A stretch of 64,000 nt of DNA from Sipunculus nudus. Its lineage: Eukaryota > Annelida > Sipuncula > Golfingiida > Sipunculidae. The position numbers and the translations under genes are program-made. Shown here piece by piece: positions 14,700 to 29,600 of this stretch. Positions within the stretch are counted from its first letter, which is position 1, and each line of letters begins with the position of its first letter. Below the pieces are notes generated by a model. The model made no database searches. It worked only from the letters and a program-made list of their open reading frames with translations, and was not told the origin of the DNA. The stretch is taken from the NCBI GenBank assembly GCA_026874595.1, contig CM049322.1:29203340-29267339 (forward strand). Direction: 5' to 3'.

Positions 14700-17330
14700 A
14701 TGGTAGACGGGCTGTGTCAAAGAAGACCCATGTCTACCCGTTAAGCCTATCACTGTTTAAATGTTTCCATCTGTCCGTCCATGTATCCGATGGTAGACGG
14801 GCTGTGTCGAAGAAGATCCATGTCTGCCCGTGAAGCCTATCACTGTTTAAATAATTCTACCTGTTCGTCCTTTTATCCGATGGAAGACGGGCTGTGTCGA
14901 AGAAGACCCATGTCTGCCCGTGAAGCCTATCACTGTTTAAATGATTCCATCTCTCCCCGTCCATGTATATATCCGATGGTAGACGGGCTGTGTCAAAAAA
15001 GACCCAAGTCTGCCCATGAAGCCTATCACTGTTTCAATGATTCCATCTGTCCATCCTTGTATCCGATGGTAGACGGGCTGTGTCTTAGAAGACCTATGTC
15101 TGCCCGTGAAGCCTATCACTGTTTAAATGATTCCATCTGTCCGTCCATGTATCCTATGGTAGACGGGCTGTGTCAAAGAAGACCCATGTCTGCCCGTGAA
15201 GCCTATCACTGTTTCAATGATTCCATCTCTCCCCGTCCATGTATCCGATGGTAGACGGGCTGTGTCGAAGAAGACCCATGTCTGCCCGTGAAGCCTATCA
15301 CTGTTTAAATGATTCCATCTCACCCCGTCCATGTATCCGATGGTAGACGGGCTGTGTCAAAGAAGACCAATGTCTGCCCATGAAGCCTATCACTGTTTCA
15401 ATGATTCCATCTGTCCGTCCTTGTATCCGATGGTAGACGGGCTGTGTCAAAGAAGACCTATGTCTGCCCGTGAAGCCTATCACTGTTTAAATGATTCCAT
15501 CTGTCCGTCCATGTATCCGATGGTAGACGGGCTGTGTCAAAGAAGACCCATATGTCTGCCCGTGAAGCCTATCACTGTTTCAATAATTCCATCTCTCCCC
15601 GTCCATGTATCCGATGGTAGACGGGCTGTGTCAAAGGAGACCCATGTCTGCCCGTGGAGCCTATCACTGTTTAAATGATTCCATCTCTCCCAATCCATGT
15701 ATCCGATGGTACACGGGCTGTGTCAAAAAAGACCCAAGTCTGCCCATGAAGCCTATCACTGTTTCAATGATTCCATCTCTCCCCGTCCATGTATATATAC
15801 GATGGTAGACGGGCTGTGTCAAAAAAGACCCAAGTCTGCCCATGAAGCCTATCACTGTTTCAATGATTCCATCTGTCCATCCTTGTATCCGATGGTAGAC
15901 GGGCTGTGTCTTAGAAGACCTATGTCTGCCCGTGAAGCCTATCACTGTTTCAATGATTCCATCTGTCCATCCTTGTATCCGATGGCAGACGGGCTGTGTC
16001 TTAGAAGACCTATGTCTGCACGTGAAGCCTATCACTGTTTCAATGATTCCATCTCTCCCCGTCCATGTATATATACGATGGTAGACGGGCTGTGTCAAAA
16101 AAGACCCAAGTCTGCCCATGAAGCCTATCACTGTTTCAATGATTCCATCTGTCCATCCTTGTATCCGATGGTAGACGGGCTGTGTCTTAGAAGACCTATG
16201 TCTGCCCGTGAAGCCTATCACTGTTTAAATGATTCCAACTGTCCGTCCATGTATCCGATGGTAGACGGGCTGTGTCAAAGAAGACCCATGTCTACCCGTT
16301 AAGCCTATCACTGTTTAAATGTTTCCATCTGTCCGTCCATGTATCCGATGGTAGACGGGCTGTGTCGAAGAAGATCCATGTCTGCCCGTGAAGCCTATCA
16401 CTGTTTAAATAATTCTACCTGTTCGTCCTTTTATCCGATGGAAGACGGGCTGTGTCGAAGAAGACCCATGTCTGCCCGTGAAGCCTATCACTGTTTAAAT
16501 GATTCCATCTCTCCCCGTCCATGTATATATCCGATGGTAGACGGGCTGTGTCAAAAAAGACCCAAGTCTGCCCATGAAGCCTATCACTGTTTCAATGATT
16601 CCATCTGTCCATCCTTGTATCCGATGGTAGACGGGCTGTGTCTTAGAAGACCTATGTCTGCCCGTGAAGCCTATCACTGTTTAAATGATTCCATCTGTCC
16701 GTCCATGTATCCGATGGTAGACGGGCTGTGTCAAAGAAGACCCATGTCTGCCCGTGAAGCCTATCACTGTTTCAATGATTCCATCTCTCCCCGTCCATGT
16801 ATCCGATGGTAGACGGGCTGTGTCGAAGAAGACCCATGTCTGCCCGTGAAGCCTATCACTGTTTAAATGATTCCATCTCACCAAGTCCATGTATCCGATG
16901 GTAGACGGGCTGTGTCAAAGAAGACCAATGTCTGCCCATGAAGCCTATCACTGTTTCAATGATTCCATCTGTCCGTCCTTGTATCCGATGGTAGACGGGC
17001 TGTGTCAAAGAAGACCTATGTCTGCCCGTGAAGCCTATCACTGTTTAAATGATTCCATCTGTCCGTCCATGTATCCGATGGTAGACGGGCTGTGTCAAAG
17101 AAGACCCATATGTCTGCCCGTGAAGCCTATCACTGTTTCAATAATTCCATCTCTCCCCGTCCATGTATCCGATGGTAGACGGGCTGTGTCAAAGGAGACC
17201 CATGTCTGCCCGTGGAGCCTATCACTGTTTAAATGATTCCATCTCTCCCAATCCATGTATCCGATGGTACACGGGCTGTGTCAAAAAAGACCCAAGTCTG
17301 CCCATGAAGCCTATCACTGTTTCAATGATT
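14700..17330. repeat. Higher-order repeat, 1,558-bp period
   Basis: Landmarks at 14,781/16,339, 15,331/16,889 and 15,605/17,163 are offset by 1,558 bp. Shared rare features are the GTCTTAGAAGACC monomer, the TATATATCC extension and the ACCCATATGTCTG insertion. The intervening part of the first copy (about 15,770-16,258) contains an extra local duplication. Confidence 0.8.
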
Positions 17331-20300
17331 CCATCTGTCCGTTCTTGTATACGATGGTAGATGGGCTGTGTCGAAGAAGACCCATGTCTGCCCGTGAAGC
17401 CTATCACTGTTTAAATGATTCCATCTCTCCCCGTCCATGTATCCGATGGTAGACGGGCTGTGTTAAAGAAGACCCATGTCTGCCCATGAAGCCTATCACT
17501 GTTTAAATGATTCCATCTGTCCGTCCTTGTATCCGATGGTAGACGGGCTGTGTCGAACAAGACCCATGTCTGCCCGTGGAGCCTGTCACTGTTTAAATGA
17601 TTCCATCTGTCCGTCCTTGTATCCGATGGTAGACCGGCTGTGTGAAAGGAGACCCATGTGTGCCCGTGGAGCCTATCACTATTTAAATGATTCCATCTGT
17701 CCGTCCTTGTATCCGATGGTAGACGGGCTGATTGAAAGGCGACCCATGTGTGCCATTGGAGCCTATCAATGTTAAAATGATTCCATCTGTCCGTCCTTGT
17801 TTCCGATGGTAGACGGGCTGTGTCGAAGAAGACCCATGTCTGCCCGTGGAGCCTATAACTGTTTAAATGATTCCATCTCCCCGTCCATGTATCCGATGGT
17901 AGACGGGCTGTGTCAAAGAAGACCCATGTCTGCCCATGAAGCCTATCACTGTTTCAATGATTCCATCTGTCCGTCCTTGTATCCGATGGTAGACGGGCTG
18001 TGTCGAACAAGACCCATGTCTGCCGTGAAGCCTTTCACTGTTTAAATGATTCAATCTGTCCGTCCTTGTATCAGATGGTAGACGGGCTGTGTCGAAGAAG
18101 ATCCATGTCTGCCCGTGAAGCCTATCACTGTTTAAATTATTCCACCTGTTCGTCCTTATATCCGATGGAAGACGGGCTGTGTCAAAGAAAACCCATGTCT
18201 GCCCATGAAGCCTATCACTGTTTAAATGATTCCATCTGTCCGTCCTTGTATCCGATGGTAGACGGGCTGTGTCAAAGGAGACCCATGTCTGCCCGTGGAG
18301 CCTATCACTGTTTAAATGATTCCATCTGTCCGTCCATGTATCCGATGGTAGACGGGCTGTGTCAAAGAAGACCCATGTCTGCCCATGAAGCCTATCACTG
18401 TTTAAATGGTTCCATCTGTCCGTCCTTGTATCCGATGGTAGACGGGCTGTGTCAAAGGAGACCCATGTCTGCCCGTGGAGCCTATCACTGTTTAAATGAT
18501 TCCATCTCTCCCCGTCCATGTATCCGATGGTACACGGGCTGTGTCAAAAAAGACCCAAGTCTGCCCATGAAGCCTATCACTGTTTCAATGATTCCATCTG
18601 TCCGTTCTTGTATACGATGGTAGACGGGCTGTGTCGAAGAAGACCCATGTCTGCCCGTGAAGCCTATCACTGTTTAAATGATTCCATCTCTCCCCGTCCA
18701 TGTATCCGATGGTAGACGGGCTGTGTCAAAGAAGACCCATGTCTGCCCATGAAGCCTATCACTGTTTAAATGATTCCATCTGTCCGTCCTTGTATCCGAT
18801 GGTAGACGGGCTGTGTCGAACAAGACCCATGTCTGCCCGTGGAGCCTGTCACTGTTTAAATGATTCCATCTGTCCGTCCTTGTATCCGATGGTAGACCGG
18901 CTGTGTGAAAGGAGACCCATGTGTGCCCGTGGAGCCTATCACTATTTAAATGATTCCATCTGTCCGTCCTTGTATCCGATGGTAGACGGGCTGATTGAAA
19001 GGCGACCCATGTGTGCCCGTGGAGCCTATCAATGTTAAAATGATTCCATCTGTCCGTCCTTGTTTCCGATGATAGACGGGCTGTGTCGAAGAAGACCCAT
19101 GTCTGCCCGTGGAGCCTATAACTGTTTAAATGATTCCATCTCCCCGTCCATGTATCCGATGGTAGACGGGCTGTGTCAAAGAAGACCCATGTCTGCCCAT
19201 GAAGCCTATCACTGTTTAAATGATTCCATCTGTCCGTCCTTGTATCCGATGGTAGACGGGCTGTGTCGAACAAGACCCATGTCTGCCGTGAAGCCTTTCA
19301 CTGTTTAAATGATTCAATCTGTCCGTCCTTGTATCAGATGGTAGACGGGCTGTGTCGAAGAAGATCCATGTCTGCCCGTGAAGCCTATCACTGTTTAAAT
19401 AATTCCCCCTGTTCGTCCTTATATCCGATGGAAGACGGGTTGTGTCAAAGAAGACCCATGTCTGCCCATGAAGCCTATCACTGTTTAAATGATTCCATCT
19501 GTCCGTCCTTGTATCCGATGGTAGACGGGCTGTGTCAAAGGAGACCCATGTCTGCCCGTGGAGCCTATCACTGTTTCAATGATTCCATCTCTCCCCGTCC
19601 ATGTATCCGATGGTAGACGGGCTGTGTCGAAGGAGACCCATGTCTGCCCGTGAAGTCTATCACTGTTTAAATGATTCCATCTCTCCCCGTCCATGTATCC
19701 GATGGTACACGGGCTGTGTCAAAAAAGACCCAAGTCTGCCCATGAAGCCTATCACTGTTTCAATAATCCTCTGTCCGTCCTTGTATCCGATGGTAGACGG
19801 GCTGTGTCAAAGAAGACCCATGTCTGCCCATGAAGCCTATCACTGTTTAAATAATTCCACCTGTTCGTCCTTGTATCCGATGGAAGACGGGCTGTGTCGA
19901 AGAAGACCCATGTCTGCCCGTGAAGCCTATCACTGTTTAAATGATTCCATCTCTCCCCGTCCATGTATATATCCGATGGTAGACGGGCTGTGTCAAAAAA
20001 GACCCAAGTCTGCCCATGAAGCCTATCACTGTTTCGATGATTCCATCTGTCCATCCTTGTATCCGATGGTAGACGGGCTGTGTCTTAGAAGACCTATGTC
20101 TGCCCATGAAGCCTATCACTGTTTAAATGATTCATTCTGTCCGTCCATGTATCCGATGGTAGACGGGCTGTGTCAAAGAAGACCCATGTCTACCCGTTAA
20201 GCCTATCACTGTTTAAATGTTTCCATCTGTCCGTCCATGTATCCGATGGTAGACGGGCTGTGTCGAAGAAGATCCATGTCTGCCCGTGAAGCCTATCACT

Positions 20301-23290
20301 GTTTAAATAATTCTACCTGTTCGTCCTTTTATCCGATGGAAGACGGGCTGTGTCGAAGAAGACCCATGTCTGCCCGTGAAGCCTATCACTGTTTAAATGA
20401 TTCCATCTCTCCCCGTCCATGTATATATCCGATGGTAGACGGGCTGTGTCAAAAAAGACCCAAGTCTGCCCATGAAGCCTATCACTGTTTCAATGATTCC
20501 ATCTGTCCGTCCTTGTATCCGATGGTAGACGGGCTGTGTCTTAGAAGACCTATGTCTGCCCGTGAAGCCTATCACTGTTTAAATGATTCCATCTGTCCGT
20601 CCATGTATCCGATGGTAGACGGGCTGTGTCAAAGAAGACCCATGTCTGCCCGTGAAGCCTATCACTGTTTCAATGATTCCATCTCTCCCCGTCCATGTAT
20701 CCGATGGTAGACGGGCTGTGTCGAAGAAGACCCATGTCTGCCCGTGAAGCCTATCACTGTTTAAATGATTCCATCTCACCCCGTCCATGTATCCGATGGT
20801 AGACGGGCTGTGTCAAAGAAGACCAATGTCTGCCCATGAAGCCTATCACTGTTTCAATGATTCCATCTGTCCGTCCTTGTATCCGATGGTAGACGGGCTG
20901 TGTCAAAGAAGACCTATGTCTGCCCGTGAAGCCTATCACTGTTTAAATGATTCCATCTGTCCGTCCATGTATCCGATGGTAGACGGGCTGTGTCAAAGAA
21001 GACCCATATGTCTGCCCGTGAAGCCTATCACTGTTTCAATAATTCCATCTCTCCCCGTCCATGTATCCGATGGTAGACGAGCTGTGTCAAAGGAGACCCA
21101 TGTCTGCCCGTGGAGCCTATCACTGTTTAAATGATTCCATCTCTCCCAATCCATGTATCCGATGGTACACGGGCTGTGTCAAAAAAGACCCAAGTCTGCC
21201 CATGAAGCCTATCACTGTTTCAATGATTCCATCTGTCCGTTCTTGTATACGATGGTAGATGGGCTGTGTCGAAGAAGACCCATGTCTGCCCGTGAAGCCT
21301 ATCACTGTTTAAATGATTCCATCTCTCCCCGTCCATGTATCCGATGGTAGACGGGCTGTGTTAAAGAAGACCCATGTCTGCCCATGAAGCCTATCACTGT
21401 TTAAATGATTCCATCTGTCCGTCCTTGTATCCGATGGTAGACGGGCTGTGTCGAACAAGACCCATGTCTGCCCGTGGAGCCTGTCACTGTTTAAATGATT
21501 CCATCTGTCCGTCCTTGTATCCGATGGTAGACCGGCTGTTTGAAAGGAGACCCATGTGTGCCCGTGGAGCCTATCACTATTTAAATGATTCCATCTGTCC
21601 GTCCTTGTATCCGATGGTAGACGGGCTGATTGAAAGGCGACCCATGTGTGCCCGTGGAGCCTATCAATGTTAAAATGATTCCATCTGTCCGTCCTTGTTT
21701 CCGATGGTAGACGGGCTGTGTCGAAGAAGACCCATGTCTGCCCGTGGAGCCTATAACTGTTTAAATGATTCCATCTCCCCGTCCATGTATCCCATGCTAG
21801 ACGGGCTGTGTCAAAGAAGACCCATGTCTGCCCATGAAGCCTATCACTGTTTCAATGATTCCATCTGTCCGTCCTTGTATCCGATGGTAGACGGGCTGTG
21901 TCGAACAAGACCCATGTCTGCCGTGAAGCCTTTCACTGTTTAAATGATTCAATCTGTCCGTCCTTGTATCAGATGGTAGACGGGCTGTGTCGAAGAAGAT
22001 CCATGTCTGCCCGTGAAGCCTATCACTGTTTAAATTATTCCACCTGTTCGTCCTTATATCCGATGGAAGACGGGCTGTGTCAAAGAAGACCCATGTCTGC
22101 CCATGAAGCCTATCACTGTTTAAATGATTCCATCTGTCCGTCCTTGTATCCGATGGTAGACGGGCTGTGTCAAAGGAGACCCATGTCTGCCCGTGGAGCC
22201 TATCACTGTTTAAATGATTCCATCTGTCCGTCCATGTATCCGATGGTAGACGGGCTGTGTCAAAGAAGACCCATGTCTGCCCATGAAGCCTATCACTGTT
22301 TAAATGGTTCCATCTGTCCGTCCTTGTATCCGATGGTAGACGGGCTGTGTCAAAGGAGACCCATGTCTGCCCGTGGAGCCTATCACTGTTTAAATGATTC
22401 CATCTCTCCCCGTCCATGTATCCGATGGTACACGGGCTGTGTCAAAAAAGACCCAAGTCTGCCCATGAAGCCTATCACTGTTTCAATGATTCCATCTGTC
22501 CGTTCTTGTATACGATGGTAGACGGGCTGTGTCGAAGAAGACCCATGTCTGCCCGTGAAGCCTATCACTGTTTAAATGATTCCATCTCTCCCCGTCCATG
22601 TATCCGATGGTAGACGGGCTGTGTCAAAGAAGACCCATGTCTGCCCATGAAGCCTATCACTGTTTAAATGATTCCATCTGTCCGTCCTTGTATCCGATGG
22701 TAGACGGGCTGTGTCGAACAAGACCCATGTCTGCCCGTGGAGCCTGTCACTGTTTAAATGATTCCATCTGTCCGTCCTTGTATCCGATGGTAGACCGGCT
22801 GTGTGAAAGGAGACCCATGTGTGCCCGTGGAGCCTATCACTATTTAAATGATTCCATCTGTCCGTCCTTGTATCCGATGGTAGACGGGCTGATTGAAAGG
22901 CGACCCATGTGTGCCCGTGGAGCCTATCAATGTTAAAATGATTCCATCTGTCCGTCCTTGTTTCCGATGGTACACGGGCTGTGTCGAAGAAGACCCATGT
23001 CTGCCCGTGGAGCCTATAACTGTTTAAATGATTCCATCTCCCCGTCCATGTATCCGATGGTAGACGGGCTGTGTCAAAGAAGACCCATGTCTGCCCATGA
23101 AGCCTATCACTGTTTCAATGATTCCATCTGTCCGTCCTTGTATCCGATGGTAGACGGGCTGTGTCGAACAAGACCCATGTCTGCCGTGAAGCCTTTCACT
23201 GTTTAAATGATTCAATCTGTCCGTCCTTGTATCAGATGGTAGACGGGCTGTGTCGAAGAAGATCCATGTCTGCCCGTGAAGCCTATCACT
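16258..23290. repeat. Higher-order repeat, 3,898-bp period, the largest in the array
   Basis: Landmarks at 16,339/20,237, 18,000/21,898, 18,485/22,383, 18,700/22,598 and 19,060/22,958 have an identical 3,898-bp offset over about 3 kb, including single-base markers such as the GGTAGATGGGC and TTTAAATGGTTCC monomers. The copies differ by only scattered substitutions, so the duplication is recent. Confidence 0.85.
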
Positions 23291-24540
23291 GTTTAAATTA
23301 TTCCACCTGTTCGTCCTTATATCCGATGGAAGACGGGCTGTGTCAAAGAAGACCCATGTCTGCCCATGAAGCCTATCACTGTTTAAATGATTCCATCTGT
23401 CCGTCCTTGTATCCGATGGTAGACGGGCTGTGTCAAAGGAGACCCATGTCTGCCCGTGGAGCCTATCACTGTTTAAATGATTCCATCTGTCCGTCCATGT
23501 ATCCGATGGTAGACGGGCTGTGTCAAAGAAGACCCATGTCTGCCCATGAAGCCTATCACTGTTTAAATGGTTCCATCTGTCCGTCCTTGTATCCGATGGT
23601 AGACGGGCTGTGTCAAAGGAGACCCATGTCTGCCCGTGGAGCCTATCACTGTTTAAATGATTCCATCTCTCCCCGTCCATGTATCCGATGGTACACGGGC
23701 TGTGTCAAAAAAGACCCAAGTCTGCCCATGAAGCCTATCACTGTTTCAATGATTCCATCTGTCCGTTCTTGTATACGATGGTAGACGGGCTGTGTCGAAG
23801 AAGACCCATGTCTGCCCGTGAAGCCTATCACTGTTTAAATGATTCCATCTCTCCCCGTCCATGTATCCGATGGTAGACGGGCTGTGTCAAAGAAGACCCA
23901 TGTCTGCCCATGAAGCCTATCACTGTTTAAATGATTCCATCTGTCCGTCCTTGTATCCGATGGTAGACGGGCTGTGTCGAACAAGACCCATGTCTGCCCG
24001 TGGAGCCTGTCACTGTTTAAATGATTCCATCTGTCCGTCCTTGTATCCGATGGTAGACCGGCTGTGTGAAAGGAGACCCATGTGTGCCCGTGGAGCCTAT
24101 CACTATTTAAATGATTCCATCTGTCCGTCCTTGTATCCGATGGTAGACGGGCTGATTGAAAGGCGACCCATGTGTGCCCGTGGAGCCTATCAATGTTAAA
24201 ATGATTCCATCTGTCCGTCCTTGTTTCCGATGGTACACGGGCTGTGTCGAAGAAGACCCATGTCTGCCCGTGGAGCCTATAACTGTTTAAATGATTCCAT
24301 CTCCCCGTCCATGTATCCGATGGTAGACGGGCTGTGTCAAAGAAGACCCATGTCTGCCCATGAAGCCTATCACTGTTTCAATGATTCCATCTGTCCGTCC
24401 TTGTATCCGATGGTAGACGGGCTGTGTCGAACAAGACCCATGTCTGCCGTGAAGCCTTTCACTGTTTAAATGATTCAATCTGTCCGTCCTTGTATCAGAT
24501 GGTAGACGGGCTGTGTCGAAGAAGATCCATGTCTGCCCGT
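21350..24540. repeat. Higher-order repeat, 1,263-bp period, about 2.5 tandem copies
   Basis: Landmarks at 21,898/23,161, 22,383/23,646, 22,598/23,861 and 22,958/24,221 share a 1,263-bp offset. This block sits inside one copy of the 3,898-bp repeat, so it arose after that duplication. Its GGTACACGGGCTGTGTCGAAG monomer (22,970 and 24,233) marks copies that are specific to this expansion. Confidence 0.85.
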
Positions 24541-26639
24541 GAAGCCTATCACTGTTTAAATAATTCCCCCTGTTCGTCCTTATATCCGATGGAAGACGGG
24601 TTGTGTCAAAGAAGACCCATGTCTGCCGATGAAGCCTATCACTGTTTAAATGATTCCATCTGTCCGTCCTTGTATCCGATGGTAGACGGACTGTGTCAAA
24701 GGAGACCCATGTCTGCCCATGAAGCCTATCACTGTTTAAATGATTCCATCTGTCCGTCCTTGTATCCGATGGTAGACGGGCAGTGTCGAAGAAGACCCAT
24801 GTCTGCCTGTGAAGCCTATCACTGTTTAAATGATTCCATCTCTCCCCGTCTATGTATATATCCGATGGTAGACGGGCTGTGTCAAAAAAGACCCAAGTCT
24901 GCCCATGAAGCCTATCACTGTTTCAATGATTCCATCTGTCCGTCCTTGTATCCGATGGTAGACGGGCTGTGTCGAACAAGACCCATGTCTGCCCGTGAAG
25001 CCTATCACTGTTTAAATGATTCCATCTGTCCGTCCATGTATCCGATGGTAGACGGGCTGTGTCAAAGAAGACCCATGTCTACCCGTGAAGCCTATCACTG
25101 TTTAAATGATTCCATCTCCCCGTCCATGTATCCGATGGTAGACGGGCTGTGTCAAAGAAGACCAATGTCTGCCCATGAAGCCTATCACTGTTTCAATGAT
25201 TCCATCTGTCCGTCCTTGTATCCGATGGTAGACGGGCTGTGTCAAAGGAGACCCATGTCTGCCCGTGAAGCCTATCACTGTTTCAATGATTCCATCTCTC
25301 CCCGTCCATGTATCCGATGGTAGACGGGCTGTGTTGAAGAAGACCCATGTCTGCCCGTGAAGCCTATCACTGTTTAAATGATTCCATCTCTCCCCGTCCA
25401 TGTATCCGATGGTACACGGGCTGTGTCAAAAAAGACCCAAGTCTGCCCATGAAGCCTATCACTGTTTCAATGATTCCATCTGTCCGTTCTTGTATACGAT
25501 GGTAGACGGGCTGTGTCGAAGAAGACCCATGTCTGCCCATGAAGCCTATCACTGTTTAAATGATTCCATCTCTCCCCGTCCATGTATCCGATGGTAGACG
25601 GGCTGTGTCAAAGAAGACCCATGTCTGCCCATGAAGCCTATCACTGTTTCAATGATTCCATCTGTCCTTCCTTGTATCCGATGGTAGACGGGCTGTGACG
25701 AAGAAGACACATGTCTGCCCGTTAAGCCTATCACTGTTTAAATGATTCCATCTGTCCGTCCTTGTATCCGATGGTAGACGGGCTGTGTCGAAGAAGACCC
25801 ATGTCTGCCCGTGAAGCCTATCACTATTTAAATGATCCCATCTGTCCGTCCATGTATCCGATGGTAGACGGGCTGTGTCAAAGGAGACCCATGTCTGCCG
25901 TGAAGCCTATCACTGTTTAAATGATTAAATCTGTCCGTCCTTGTATCCGACGGTAGACGGGCTGTGTCGAAGAAGACCCAAGTCTGCCCGTTAAGCCTAT
26001 CCCTGTTTAAATAATTCCATCTGTCCGTCCATGTATCCGATGGTAGACGGGCTGTGTCGAAGAAGGCCCATGTGTGCCCGTGGAGCCTATCACTGTTTCA
26101 AGGATTCCATCTGTCCGTTCTTGTATCCGATGGTATACGGGCTGTGTCGAAGAAGACCCATGTCTGCCCTTGAAGCCGATCACTGTGAAAATTATTCTAT
26201 CTGTCCGTCCTTGTATCCGATGGTAGACGGGCTGTGTCGAAGAAGACCCATGTCTGCCCGTGAAGCCTATCACTATTTAAATGATCCCATCTCTCTGTCC
26301 TTGTATCCGATGGTAGACGGGCTGTTTCAAGGGAGACCCATGTCTGCCGTAAAGCCTATCACTGTTTAAATGATTTAATCTGTCCGTCCTTGTATCCGAT
26401 GGTAGACGGGCTGTGTCGAAGAAGACCCAAGTCTGCCCGTAAAGTCTATCACTGTTTAAATGAATCCATCTGTCCGTCCTTGTGTCCGATGGTAGACGGG
26501 CTGTGTCGAAGAAGACCCTTGTCAGCCCGTGAAGCCTATCACTGTTTAAATGATTCCATCTGTCCGTCCATGTATCCGATGGTAGACGTGTTTTGTCGGT
26601 GAAGACCAATGTCTGCCCATGAAGCCTTTCACTGTTTAA

Positions 26640-29600
26640 ATGATTCCATCTCCTCGTCCATGTATCCTATGGTAGACGGGCTGTGTCAAAGAAGACCCAT
26701 GTCTGCCCGTTAAGCCTATCACTGTTTCAATGATTCCATCTGTCCGTCCTTGTATCCGATGGGTAGACGGGCTGTGTCGAAGAAGACCCATGTCTGCCCG
26801 TGAAGCCTATCACTGTTTAAATGATTCCATCTGTCCGTCCTTGTATCCGTTGGGTAGACGGGCTGTGTCGAAGAAGACCCATGTCTGCCCGTGAAGCCTA
26901 TCACTGTTTAAATGATTCCATCTGTCCGTCCTTGTATCCGATGGTAGACGGGCTGTGTCAAAGAAGGCCCATGTCTCCCCGTGAAGCCTATCACTGTTTA
27001 AATGATTCCATCTGTCCGTCCTTGTATCCGATGGGTAGACGGGCTGTGTCGAAGAAGACCCATGTCTTCCCATGAAGCCTATCACTGTTTAAATGATTCC
27101 ATCTGTCCGTCCTTGTATCCGATGGTAGACGGGCTGTGTCAAAGGAGACCCATGTCTGCCGTGAAGCCTATCACTGTTTAAATGATTAAATCTGTTCGTC
27201 CTTGTATCCGATGGTAGACGGGCTGTGTCGAAGAAGACCCATGTCTGCCGTGAAGCCTATCACTGTTTAAATGATTCCATCTGTCCATCCTTGTGTCCGA
27301 TGGTAGACGGGCTGTGTCAAAGAAGACCCAAGTCTGCCCGTTAAGCCTATCACTGTTTAAATGTTTCCATCTGTCCGTCCATGTATCCGATGGTAGACGG
27401 GCTGTGTCAAAGAAGACCCATGTCTGCCCGTTAAGCCTATCACTGTTTAAATGATTCCATCTGTCCGTCCTTGTATCCGATGGGTAGACGGGCTGTGTCA
27501 AAGAAGACCCAAGTCTGCCCGTTAAGCCTATCACTGTTTCAATGATTCCATCTGTCCGTCCTTGTATCCGATGGGTAGACGGGCTGTGTCGAAGAAGACC
27601 CATGTCTACCCGTTAAGCCTATCACTGTTTCAATGATTCCATCTGTCCGTCCTTAGATCCGATGGGTAGACGGGCTGTGTCGAAGAAGACCCATGTCTAC
27701 CCGTGAAGCCTATCACTGTTTCAATGATTCCATCTGTCCGTCCTTAGATCCGATGGTACACGGGCTGTGTCGAAGAAGACCCATGTCTGCCCGTGAAGCC
27801 TATCACTGTTTCAATGATTCCATCTTTCCCCGTCCATGTATCCGATGGTACACGGGCTGTGTAAAAAAAGACCCAAGTCTGCCCATGAAGCCTATCACTG
27901 TTTCAATGATTCCATCTCTCCCCGTCCATGTATCCGATGGTACACGGGCTGTGTCGAAGAAGACCCATGTCTGCCCATGAAGCCTATCACTGTTTAAATG
28001 ATTCCATCTGTCCGTCCTTGTATCCGATGGTAGACGGGCTGTGTCAAAGGAGACCCATGTCTGCCCGTTAAGCCTATCACTGTTTCAATGATTCCATCTG
28101 TCCGTCCTTGTATCCGATGGGTAGACGGGCTGTGTCGAAGAAGACCCAAGTCTGCCCGTTAAGCCTATCACTGTTTCAATGATTCCATCTGTCCGTCATT
28201 GTATCCGATGGGTAGACGGGCTGTTTCGAAGAAGACCCATGTCTGCCCATGAAGCCTATCACTGTTTAAATGATTCCATCTGTCCGTCCTTGTATCCGAT
28301 GGTAGACGGGCTGTGTCAAAGGAGACCCATGTCTGCCGTGAAGCCTATCACTGTTTAAATGATTAAATCTGTCCGTCCTTGTATCCGATGGTAGACGGGC
28401 TGTGTCAAAGGAGACCCATGTCTGCCGTGAAGCCTATCACTGTTTAAATGATTAAATCTGTCCGTCCTTGTATCCGATGGTAGACGGGCTGTGTCGAAGA
28501 AGACCCAAGTCTGCCCGTTAAGCCTATCACTGTTTCAATGATTCCATCTGTCCGTCCTTGTATCCGATGGGTAGACGGGCTGTGTCGAAGAAGACCCATG
28601 TCTGCCCATAAAGCCTATCACTGTTTAAATGATTCCATCTGTCCGTCCTTGTATCCGATGGTAGACGGGCTGTGTCAAAGGAGACCCATGTCTGCCGTGA
28701 AGCCTATCACTGTTTAAATGATTCCATCTGTCCGTCCATGTATCCGATGGTAGACGGGCTGTGTCAAAGAAGACCCAAGTCTGCCCGTTAAGCCTATCAC
28801 TGTTTCAATGATTCCATCTGTCCGTCCTTGTATCCGATGGGTAGACCGGCTGTGTCGAAGAAGACCCAAGTCTGCCCGTTAAGCCTATCACTGTTTCAAT
28901 GATTCCATCTGTCCGTCCTTGTATCCGATGGGTAGACGGGCTGTGTCGAAGAAGACCCATGTCTGCCCATGAAGCCTATCACAGTTTAAATGATTAAATG
29001 GTCCGTCCTTGTATCCGATGGTAGACGGGCTGTGTCGAAGAAGACCCAAGTCTGCCCGTTAAGCCTCTCACTGTTTAAATGATTCCATCTGTCCGTCCTT
29101 GTATCCGATGGTAGACGGGCTGTGTCAAAGGAGACCCATGTCTGCCGTGAAGCCTATCACTGTTTAAATGATTAAATGGTCCGTCCTTGTATCCGATGGT
29201 AGACGGGCTGTGTCGAAGAAGACCCAAGTCTGCCCGTTAAGCCTATCACTGTTTAAATGATTCCATCTGTCCGTCCTTGTGTCCGATGGTAGACGGGCTG
29301 TGTAAAAGAAGACCCATGTCTGCCCGTGAAGCCTATCACTGTTTAAATGATTCCATCTGTCCGTCCATGTATCCGATGGTAGATGGGCTGTGTCAAAGAA
29401 GACCCAAATCTGCCCGTTAAGCCTATCACTGTTTAAATGATTCCATCTGTCCGTCCTTGTGTCCGATGGTAGACGGGCTGTGTCGAAGAAGACCAATGTC
29501 TGCCCATGAAGCCTATCACTGTTTCAATGATTCCATCTGTCCGTTCATGTATCCGATGGTAGACGGGCTGTGTCAAAAAAGACCCATGTCTGCCCATGAA

